The notes under the pieces: generated by a model
Databases searched by the model: none
Seen by the model: the letters and a program-made list of their open reading frames with translations, nothing else
Told to the model about the DNA's origin: nothing
Source: Microbacterium saperdae
GTDB lineage: Bacteria > Actinomycetota > Actinomycetes > Actinomycetales > Microbacteriaceae
Direction of reading: 5' to 3'
Assembly (NCBI RefSeq): GCF_006716345.1
Contig: NZ_VFOX01000002.1
Coordinates: forward strand, 1,054,001 to 1,118,000
DNA: 64,000 bases
Shown here: positions 58,177-64,000 of the stretch, piece by piece
Layout: the number at the start of each line of letters is the position of its first letter
Numbering within the stretch: the stretch's first letter is position 1
Made by a program: the position numbers and the translations under genes

Positions 58177-59016
58177 TCAGGAGATCGGCGTCGTGGTGTC
58201 GATCGCCTCGCGCAGCGGGCCACGCATCACGCGCCAATAGGCCGACGGAGCCACCCTCACGAGTACGTCGATGAGTCGCGCCTCCCTCCCGACCATCGTG
58301 CGGGGGCGGCGACGCTTCGTCGCCTGCACGATCCGCGCCGCCGCGTCGGCCGGCTCGGTGTGATACATCGCGGCCTGCGCCTCGGCTGCTCGTGCCGCGA
58401 CCGCGGGATCGATCGCGGCGGCGTACCGTCCGTGCAGGATGATGCCGGTGCGCACGCCCGCCGGGTACACGGCACCGACCGACACCGAGCTCCCTTCGAG
58501 CTCGTGACGCAGAGCCTCGGAGAAGGCGCGGACGGCGAACTTGCTCATCGCGTAGGGGATCCGTCCGGCCGGAGAGGCGAGGGCATAGACGCTGGCCAGG
58601 TGCGTGATGTGCGCGGCCGGCGCGTTCCGCAGCGCCGGCAGCAGGGCCTTGGTGATCGAGACCGTGCCCCAGAGGTTCACATCGGTGAGCCAGCGCATCT
58701 CCTCCATCGTCAGCTGGTCCAGATTGCCGAGCATCGAAGAGCCGGCGCACGTGATCAGGGCGTTGATCCGCGGATGCGCAGCCGTGATCTCGGCCGCGGT
58801 GGCGAATACGGCGTCGTCGTCGCGGAGGTCGACGACGTGCGTGGTGACGGTGGTGCCGGTCAGCTCTGCGGCGATCTCGGTGAGAGCAGTGGCGTTGTGA
58901 TCGAGCAACGCGAGATGCGCGCCTTCGGCCGCGAGCAGCCGGGCGATCGCCGCGCCCATGCCGCTCGCCGCGCCGGTGATCACGGTCGTGCTCCCGGCAA
59001 GGTGCAGGTGCTTCAT
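58177..59016 (-). CDS. Short-chain dehydrogenase/reductase
   Basis: 279 residues, classical SDR: cofactor motif VITGAASGMGAAIARLLA (about 13-30), NAG-equivalent ITCAGSSMLGN, catalytic Ser in HLASVYALASPAG and catalytic Tyr/Lys in YAMSKFAVRAFSEALRHEL. The C-terminal extension (RRRPRTMVGREARLIDVLVRVAPSAYWRVM) resembles lipid- or steroid-type SDRs with a membrane-proximal tail. Substrate unknown. It is convergent with the HELAH gene (7 bp apart). Confidence 0.9.
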   Translation of the reverse strand: MKHLHLAGSTTVITGAASGMGAAIARLLAAEGAHLALLDHNATALTEIAAELTGTTVTTHVVDLRDDDAVFATAAEITAAHPRINALITCAGSSMLGNLDQLTMEEMRWLTDVNLWGTVSITKALLPALRNAPAAHITHLASVYALASPAGRIPYAMSKFAVRAFSEALRHELEGSSVSVGAVYPAGVRTGIILHGRYAAAIDPAVAARAAEAQAAMYHTEPADAAARIVQATKRRRPRTMVGREARLIDVLVRVAPSAYWRVMRGPLREAIDTTTPIS

Positions 59017-59147
59017 GCTTCTCCTTCTGGCGCGCGGCGGTGCGCGCCGTCTGGGTGGTCGTCGGGCGGGGTGAGATCCCGATCCGAACCATTCTGGCCG
59101 ACGCTTCCCGCAAGCGATACCGGTACGCTCGTGAGGAGGAGGTACCG

Positions 59148-59729
59148 GTGGGACGGACAGCGGATGCCATCGCTGAAGGTGTCGCGATCGCGACCGCTGC
59201 AGCGCGCCTGGCCGTCAAGAATCACATCCTCGTCGGCACGATCGCCGAGAACGGGGTCTTCGACACCGACAAGTACATCGACGACGCCCGGGAGGCGCTG
59301 CGCGCGATGGCCGAGGAGTCCGAAGAGGCCGCCGCGAACGTGACCGCCCTGCGCAAGCGGGCGCGTGGTCGCCACTCCGACCCGTCCGGCACGCACGACT
59401 ACCGTGATCGCGACGTGCGCAACCTCCGTCGTCGAGCGAAGCAGTCCAGCGGCGTCGCCGCCAAGCTGCGCGACATGATGCAGGACCGCGACCGGCTCCG
59501 CGTCATCGTCGAAGAAGCGCGTGAAGCGGCCTGGGCCGACGTGCGCCACAACCTCGACCGCCGACTGCGGGTCGAGGGGATGCGTCCGGATCACGACCCC
59601 GATTACGACCGCATGCGCGAGGCGCGGATGCAGGCGCTGCGGCTCGTCGATCTGCAGGCGCTGTCGTCGCAGCAGCGCGCCAAAGCCAAGCGCAAGAAGA
59701 AGCAGAAAGCCGACGCCGAGGCCGAGTGA
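59148..59729 (+). CDS. Helical, basic-tailed protein of unknown function
   Basis: 193 residues, mostly charged helix: VGRTADAIAEGVAIATAAARLAVKNHILVGTIAENGVFDTDKYIDDAREALRAMAEESEEAAANVTALRKRARG, a His/Asp/Arg-rich middle, and a Lys-rich end (KAKRKKKQKADAEAE). No membrane segment, signal or catalytic motif is seen. GTG 59148 is chosen for the strong GAGGAGGTACCG site in front; the frame is open to 59040. TACGCT (59124-59129) may be its -10. The basic tail suggests nucleic-acid or ribosome association, as a guess only. Confidence 0.75.
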   Translation: MGRTADAIAEGVAIATAAARLAVKNHILVGTIAENGVFDTDKYIDDAREALRAMAEESEEAAANVTALRKRARGRHSDPSGTHDYRDRDVRNLRRRAKQSSGVAAKLRDMMQDRDRLRVIVEEAREAAWADVRHNLDRRLRVEGMRPDHDPDYDRMREARMQALRLVDLQALSSQQRAKAKRKKKQKADAEAE

Positions 59730-59795
59730 GGCCCCGTTTCGCTTTCCCGTCGCGACTGTTGTAGGCTGTTCTACGGCCCGCTGAGCGGTCCAGGA

Positions 59796-59868
59796 GCGCC
59801 CGTAGCTCAATGGATAGAGCATCTGACTACGGATCAGAAGGTTAGGGGTTCGAGTCCCTTCGGGCGCA
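59796..59868 (+). tRNA. tRNA-Arg (anticodon ACG)
   Basis: 73-nt tRNA. The acceptor stem GCGCCCG (59796-59802) pairs with CGGGCGC (59861-59867), with discriminator A59868. The anticodon stem TCTGA/TCAGA encloses loop CTACGGA, with anticodon ACG at 59829-59831. T-arm AGGGGTTCGAGTCCCTT. The A34 would be edited to inosine to read CGU/CGC/CGA. Confidence 0.97.
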
Positions 59869-59874
59869 CAGATC

Positions 59875-59910
59875 CAGAAACGGCTTCCACTTCGGTGGGG
59901 GCCGTTTCTG
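59875..59910 (+). terminator. Intrinsic terminator after tRNA-Arg
   Basis: CAGAAACGGC (59875-59884) pairs with GCCGTTTCTG (59901-59910), six bases after the tRNA, followed by CGTTTCT. Confidence 0.8.
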
Positions 59911-60026
59911 CGTTTCTGGCCGCTCTGCGATGCCGAAAACGCGCCGCACTCGTCCACGCGCTCGGCGTTCCTCCGCGCTCAGCGGCGAACCCCAACGGGC
60001 TTGCGCACCGATGAGATCATGGGTCC

Positions 60027-60437
60027 ATGAGACGCGCCCCTGTCATGCTCGCCGTCGCGTGGGGCCTGACGTTCGGGCTCGCCGGATGCACGGGCACCGC
60101 GGTCCCGGATCCGGTGGCCACCGAAACGCCTGTCGATGAGGCTGAGTCTCCGGACGCTGCTCCGCTGTCTGGAACCACGTGGGGTGACGGAGTGGCCGAG
60201 TTCGAGTTCCGCCGCGAAGGAATCGTCGTCGGAGACAACGGCTGCAATGGTGTCAGCTTCGAGTGGGAGCAGGACGGAGCGGACATCCGCTTCGGGCTCT
60301 TCAGCACCACCGACATCGGTTGCTCAGGGTATGAGCACTGGGTCGAGCCTCCGAGCGCGGGCGAGATCTCGGACGGCGTCCTCACGGTGAGGAACCAAGA
60401 CGGCGATGTCATCGTCGCGCTCCGTCCTCTCGACTAG
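60027..60437 (+). CDS. META-domain-like lipoprotein
   Basis: 136 residues. The signal peptide ends at lipobox FGLAGC (Cys21), followed by an acidic linker and a small META/HslJ-like beta domain: LSGTTWGDGVAEFEFRREGIVVGDNGCNGVSFEWEQDGADIRFGLFSTTDIGCSGYEHWVEPPSAGEISDGVLTV. The GDNGCNGVS stretch is the characteristic GxxGCN motif. The role is unknown; META proteins are often stress-related. Single gene between tRNA-Arg and the LysR gene. Confidence 0.85.
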   Translation: MRRAPVMLAVAWGLTFGLAGCTGTAVPDPVATETPVDEAESPDAAPLSGTTWGDGVAEFEFRREGIVVGDNGCNGVSFEWEQDGADIRFGLFSTTDIGCSGYEHWVEPPSAGEISDGVLTVRNQDGDVIVALRPLD

Positions 60438-60448
60438 CGCTCGCCGGG

Positions 60449-61390
60449 CTACCCGAGCAGCTCCACCCCGAACCCCGCCACCACGGCACGCAACTCTTCG
60501 AGGTAGCGCTGCGCCTGTTCCGTGAGCGGGATCGCGGAGTGGTCGATCCAGCCGATCTCGATCCGCTCGTCGATGTCGAGCGGAATCGCGACGATCTCCG
60601 GATCGAGGTCGTCGCTGATGATGCCTGTCGAGATCGTGTAGCCGTCCAGGCCGATCATGAGGTTGAAGATGGTAGCGCGGTCCGCGACCCGGATCTCCTG
60701 CTTGCTCGACAGGGTGGAGAGGATCTCCTCGGCGAAGTAGAACGAGTTGTTCGCGCCCTGGTCGAAGGTGAGTCGCGGCAGGTCGGCGAGATCGTCGAGC
60801 GTGACGTGATCCCGCGAGGCGAGCGGGTTCTTCCGGGAGATGAAGATGTGCGGGTCGGCGAGGAAGAGCGGGTGGAAGGCGAGTCCCGAGTCCCGAAGGA
60901 GCTTGTCGATGACGTTCCGGTTGAAGTCGTTGCGGTAGAGGATGCCGAGCTCGCTGCGAAGCGTCCGGACGTCCTCGATGATCTCCCAGGTGCGCGTCTC
61001 CCGCAGCGAGAACTCGTACTCGGCCGCATTGCTGCCCTTCACCATGCGCACGAACGCGTCGACGACGAAGGAGTAGTGCTGCGCCGAGACTCCCAGCAGG
61101 CGTCGCGACGGCGCCCGCCCGAGGTAGCGCTGCTCGAGAAGGGCGACCTGCTCGGTGACCTGCCGCGCATATCCGAGGAACTCCGCCCCCTCGGTGGTGA
61201 GCGTCACTCCGCGGGCCGACCGGAGGAAGAGGGTGCGCCCGATCCGCGCCTCGAGATCCTTCATCGCCGACGACATGGTCGGCTGAGAGACGTAGAGCAG
61301 GTCGGCGGCGGCGCTGATCGACCCCTCCGCGGCGACCTCGATGAAGTAGACGAGTTGCTGCAGGGTGATGCCGTTGGATCCACGAGCCAT
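60449..61390 (-). CDS. LysR-family regulator, probable regulator of mesX-mesD
   Basis: 313 residues. HTH: ITLQQLVYFIEVAAEGSISAAADLLYVSQPTMSSAMKDLEARIGRTLFLRSARGVTLTTEGAEFL. The effector domain follows (LGILYRNDFNRNVIDKLL, FISRKNPLASRDHVTLDDLADLPRLTFDQ). It is divergent from the mesX-mesD pair with a 126-bp gap that contains a T-N11-A type palindrome, so it most likely controls methionine synthesis. The ligand is probably a sulfur amino acid or intermediate, from context. Confidence 0.9.
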   Translation of the reverse strand: MARGSNGITLQQLVYFIEVAAEGSISAAADLLYVSQPTMSSAMKDLEARIGRTLFLRSARGVTLTTEGAEFLGYARQVTEQVALLEQRYLGRAPSRRLLGVSAQHYSFVVDAFVRMVKGSNAAEYEFSLRETRTWEIIEDVRTLRSELGILYRNDFNRNVIDKLLRDSGLAFHPLFLADPHIFISRKNPLASRDHVTLDDLADLPRLTFDQGANNSFYFAEEILSTLSSKQEIRVADRATIFNLMIGLDGYTISTGIISDDLDPEIVAIPLDIDERIEIGWIDHSAIPLTEQAQRYLEELRAVVAGFGVELLG

Positions 61391-61399
61391 AGGTGGAGC

Positions 61400-61415
61400 C
61401 TATAACAATGCATAG
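61400..61415. promoter_or_regulatory. Candidate LysR-binding box
   Basis: CTATAACAATGCATAG has inverted CTAT/ATAG ends, and its inner TATAACAATGCATA fits the T-N11-A LysR box. It lies 10 bp upstream of the LysR start, in the divergent control region of mesX. I see no riboswitch-like structure in the rest of the 126-bp gap. Confidence 0.45.
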
Positions 61416-61516
61416 TCGTGGCTACTTACCCGATATCCGCCCCGTGCCTGCACGATGGAACCACAGACTTCCGCGCGGCCGAATCCGGCCGATCACAGCA
61501 ATCAGATGGGTCGCTC

Positions 61517-62509
61517 ATGGCGAACGAATTCACGTTCAGCATCTCCACCACGCGCTTCGACGAGGACTACGCGCCCTCGGAGAACTCGCGCATCACCACG
61601 AACTTCGCCAACCTGGCCCGGGGCGAGCACCGCCAGCAGAACCTCCACAACGCGCTGACGATGATCGAGCGTCGCTTCAACTCTCTCGCGCACTGGGACA
61701 ACCCCACCCAGGACCGCTACGGCGTCGAGCTCGAGATCGTCTCGGTCGAGCTGGAGTTCTCCACGGGAGGTGAGGACAAGGAGTTCCCGCTGCTCGAGGT
61801 CCTCGACATCCAGATCGTCGACCGGGTCACCGGCGCACGTCATCACGGGATCGTGGGCAACAACTTCTCGTCCTACGTCCGCGACTACGACTTCAGCGTG
61901 CTGCTGCCGGCGACCACCGAGGCTGCCGGGAAGTTCACCCTCCCCGACGAGTTCGGCGTGCTGCACGGCAAGCTGTTCCAGCACTTCCTCGACTCCGCCG
62001 CGTACCGGGAGCGGTTCTCGACCTCTCCCGTCATCTGCATCAGCGTCTCGACGAGCAAGGAGTACCAGCGCACCGCGAACCACCACCCGGTCCTCGGCGT
62101 CGAGTATCAGCAGAGCGACTACTCCCTCACCGACGAGTACTTCGGGAAGATGGGGCTGCAGGTCCGCTACTTCATGCCCCCCGGAAGCGTGGCTCCGCTC
62201 GCGTTCTACTTCAGGGGCGATCTGCTCAACGACTACTCGAACCTGCAGTTGATCGGCACCATCAGCACGATGGAGACGTTCCAGAAGATCTATCGTCCGG
62301 AGATCTACAACGCGAACGCGGCGGCGGCGAGCACCTACCGGCCGACGCTCGATCAGCAGAACTTCTCGTCGACGCAGATCGCGTACGACCGTGTCGAGCG
62401 CAACCAGCTCGCGAGCGCGCAGGGGAAGTACACGGCTGAGCACTTCATCACGCCTCACCAGGATGTGCTCGATCGCTGGGCCGCCGACTACCCGACCCCG
62501 GTCGCCTGA
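61517..62509 (+). CDS. mesX: DUF1852 protein MesX, partner of the MesD methionine synthase
   Basis: 330 residues belonging to DUF1852: NEFTFSISTTRFDEDYAPSENSRITTNFANLARGEHRQQNLHNALTMIERRFNSLAHWDNPTQDRYGVELEIVSVELEF and later VGNNFSSYVRDYDFSVLLP. The family is described as MesX, which is needed together with oxygen for the folate-independent methionine synthase MesD; its biochemical role is not settled. ATG 61517 is chosen as the natural N-terminus; the ribosome site is weak (GATGGG). The mesD start follows 20 bp after its stop. Confidence 0.87.
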   Translation: MANEFTFSISTTRFDEDYAPSENSRITTNFANLARGEHRQQNLHNALTMIERRFNSLAHWDNPTQDRYGVELEIVSVELEFSTGGEDKEFPLLEVLDIQIVDRVTGARHHGIVGNNFSSYVRDYDFSVLLPATTEAAGKFTLPDEFGVLHGKLFQHFLDSAAYRERFSTSPVICISVSTSKEYQRTANHHPVLGVEYQQSDYSLTDEYFGKMGLQVRYFMPPGSVAPLAFYFRGDLLNDYSNLQLIGTISTMETFQKIYRPEIYNANAAAASTYRPTLDQQNFSSTQIAYDRVERNQLASAQGKYTAEHFITPHQDVLDRWAADYPTPVA

Positions 62510-62528
62510 CCCGCGGAGCATCACGAAC

Positions 62529-63566
62529 ATGAACACTCTTCTCCCCACCTCGATCGTCGGCAGCCTCCCGAAGCCCTCGTGGCTCGCGCAGCCGGAGACC
62601 CTCTGGTCTCCCTGGAAGCTGGAGGGCGATGCCCTGGTCGAGGGCAAGCAGGATGCGCTGCGCATCGCTGTGCAGGAGCAACGCCAGCGCGGCATCGACA
62701 TCATCAGCGACGGGGAGCAGACCCGTCAGCACTTCGTCACGACGTTCATCGAGCACCTCGACGGCGTCGACTTCGATCAGCGCGAGACCGTGCGGATCCG
62801 CAATCGCTACGACGCGAACGTGCCGACCGTGGTCGGTGCGGTGAGTCGTCAGAAGCCGGTGTTCGTCGATGACGCGAAGTACCTCCGTCAGCAGACCGAC
62901 CAGCCGATCAAGTGGGCGCTTCCCGGTCCGATGACGATGATCGACACGCTCGCTGACCGTCACTACAAGAGCCGCGAGAAGCTGGCCTGGGAGTTCGCCA
63001 CCATCCTCAACCAGGAGGCGCGCGAGCTCGAGGCCGCGGGGGTCGACATCATCCAGTTCGACGAGCCCTCCTTCAACGTCTTCTTCGATGAGGTGCAGGA
63101 CTGGGGCGTGGCGGCGCTGGAGCGTGCGGTGGAAGGGCTGCGGGCCGAGACCGTCGTGCACATCTGTTACGGCTACGGCATCAAGGCGAACACCGATTGG
63201 AAAGCGACCCTCGGTTCGGAGTGGCGCCAGTACGAGGAGTCGTTCCCGCTTCTGCAGCAGTCCTCCATCGACGTCATCTCGCTCGAATCGCAGAACTCCC
63301 ATGTGCCGATCGACCTCCTGGAACTCGTTCGCGGCAAGAAGGTCATGCTCGGTGCCATCGATGTGGCGAGCGAGACGGTCGAGACTCCGGAGCAGGTCGC
63401 CGAGACCCTCCGGAAAGCGCTCGCATTCGTGGATGCCGACAAGCTCATCCCGAGCACGAACTGCGGCATGGCCCCGCTGCCCCGCGACGTCGCCCGCGGC
63501 AAGCTGGGCGCGCTCAGCGCGGGCGCGGCTATCGTCCGTGAGGAGCTCGCCGCCGCGAAGGTCTGA
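62529..63566 (+). CDS. mesD: Core (MetE-like) methionine synthase MesD
   Basis: 345 residues, only the C-terminal catalytic half of cobalamin-independent methionine synthase. Family features: PTSIVGSLPKPSWL at the N-terminus, GIDIISDGEQTRQHF, ALPGPMTMIDTLAD, AAGVDIIQFDEPSFNVF, VVHICYGYG with the zinc-ligand His/Cys, and a final zinc cysteine in PSTNCGMAPL. Pairing with a DUF1852 gene identifies the MesD group, which makes methionine from homocysteine without methyl-tetrahydrofolate and needs oxygen; the methyl donor is unclear. Second gene of the LysR-linked pair. Confidence 0.88.
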   Translation: MNTLLPTSIVGSLPKPSWLAQPETLWSPWKLEGDALVEGKQDALRIAVQEQRQRGIDIISDGEQTRQHFVTTFIEHLDGVDFDQRETVRIRNRYDANVPTVVGAVSRQKPVFVDDAKYLRQQTDQPIKWALPGPMTMIDTLADRHYKSREKLAWEFATILNQEARELEAAGVDIIQFDEPSFNVFFDEVQDWGVAALERAVEGLRAETVVHICYGYGIKANTDWKATLGSEWRQYEESFPLLQQSSIDVISLESQNSHVPIDLLELVRGKKVMLGAIDVASETVETPEQVAETLRKALAFVDADKLIPSTNCGMAPLPRDVARGKLGALSAGAAIVREELAAAKV

Positions 63567-63594
63567 CCGCGGGGCATCCGGGCGAGGGGCCAGA

Positions 63595-63628
63595 ACACGC
63601 CGCGACCGCACGCGGCTGTGGGGCGTGT
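63595..63628. terminator. Possible hairpin between convergent mesD and LysR genes
   Basis: ACACGCC (63595-63601) can pair with GGCGTGT (63622-63628). A competing inner pairing GCCGCG/CGCGGC overlaps it. There is a short CTTG tail but no long T-run. Confidence 0.4.
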
Positions 63629-63660
63629 CTTGACTCTTCGCGGGCGTTCGAGGTCCGGGC

Positions 63661-64000
63661 TCAGTCGATCAGCGAGGTGATCGCGGGGTCGCGGCGGGCG
63701 ACCTCTGCCGCGGTCGAGAGGATGACCTCGCGCATCGCGGCGACCGCGACGGCGGGGGTGACGTCGGATCGGTGTGCGAGGCTGACGACGCGCGTCATCA
63801 TCGGATGCGTCAGGCGCACCGAGCGCAGCGCCGGCTGATCGAGCAGCACCATCGCCGGGACCACCGCCACACCGACTCCGCGCTCGACGAAGCGGAGAAC
63901 GGCATCCATCTCTGCACCCTCCAGCACGTGGCTCGGCGTGAGGCCGGCGGAGCGGAACGCGGCGTCGGTCGCCGCCCGCAGCTCGTAGGTCTCGTCGAGG
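63661..64000 (-). CDS. LysR-family regulator, C-terminal part (5' end outside window)
   Basis: 113 codons, open to the window edge. The reading DETYELRAATDAAFRSAGLTPSH, then EMDAVLRFVERGVGVAVVPAMVLLDQPALRSVRLTHPMMTRVVSLAHRSD, is the second half of a LysR substrate-binding domain, including the typical VERGVGVAVVP stretch. The HTH domain lies to the right of the window. A GTG at 63927 inside this region is only an internal codon. Targets unknown. Confidence 0.85.
   Translation of the reverse strand, partial: LDETYELRAATDAAFRSAGLTPSHVLEGAEMDAVLRFVERGVGVAVVPAMVLLDQPALRSVRLTHPMMTRVVSLAHRSDVTPAVAVAAMREVILSTAAEVARRDPAITSLID

Noticed and set aside
61391..61516. Possible SAM or cobalamin riboswitch ahead of mesX
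   Set aside because: The gap is short and I see no conserved riboswitch core or terminator/antiterminator pair; control by the divergent LysR protein is more likely.
1..64000. CRISPR arrays, rRNA genes, replication origin, large biosynthetic or defence clusters
   Set aside because: No regularly spaced direct repeats, rRNA sequence, DnaA-box clusters, polyketide/peptide synthetase modules or recognisable defence genes were seen.

Overview
The window is high-GC actinobacterial chromosome. Gene content and protein style suggest a soil or plant-associated member of the Microbacteriaceae, most likely Microbacterium-like: many LacI regulators and sugar ABC transporters, GH42/GH13/GH3 enzymes, an LCP cell-wall protein, SufS/SufU, TreYZ and leaderless-looking promoters. 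The genus is an inference from content. The DNA is ordinary chromosome apart from one small mobile-element scar beside a tRNA-Ser gene. There is no rRNA, CRISPR array or prophage.

Layout. (1) 1-3605: end of a sugar ABC permease, a GH42 beta-galactosidase, and a divergent LacI regulator with three near-identical operators between them. (2) 3644-11163: a lipoprotein with a duplicated domain, a diacylglycerol-kinase-like lipid kinase, a small ECF sigma factor, an NTF2-like protein, serS, a HAD phosphatase, tRNA-Ser(UGA), an LCP protein and a second LacI regulator. (3) 11303-16309: GH13 glucosidase plus a complete ABC importer (binding protein and two permeases). (4) 16437-19425: divergent TetR and GH3 beta-glucosidase. 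(5) 19600-32882: a complete L-rhamnose locus. It has a LacI regulator, the RhaT-P-Q-S importer, then on the other strand mutarotase, isomerase, an alpha/beta hydrolase, the bifunctional aldolase/dehydrogenase and the kinase, and a second LacI paralogue. Both promoters carry a TGAAWCGWTTCA-type palindrome. (6) 32911-37795: a minus-strand membrane-protein operon (MFS exporter, K+-channel-like protein, large membrane protein, AI-2E family transporter). (7) 37947-38646: tRNA-Ser(GCU) followed by an internally deleted IS481-type element, extra terminal repeats and two duplicated tRNA 3' tails. (8) 38647-46312: MetP/MetS-type symporter pair, AraC/GyrI proteins, LysE exporter, NTF2-like and HxlR proteins, and an ECF41-type sigma factor with a free-standing copy of its C-terminal domain and an NAD(P)-dependent epimerase. 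(9) 46309-54447: glgX-treY-treZ (glycogen to trehalose), then sufS-sufU. (10) 54479-64000: duplicated-domain GNAT, F420-reductase-like protein, GntR, a secreted HELAH-motif protein with a coiled-coil partner, SDR, tRNA-Arg(ACG), META-domain lipoprotein, and a LysR-controlled mesX-mesD pair (folate-independent methionine synthase), ending in a partial LysR gene.

Main observations. A predicted ECF41 regulon is visible from three promoters matching the ECF41 pattern exactly or closely. A family of GAGACCCACC inverted repeats sits at three convergent gene junctions. The tRNA-Ser integration/transposition scar is well defined. Several genes share an exact '-10 + 6-7 nt + ATG' geometry that predicts leaderless mRNAs.
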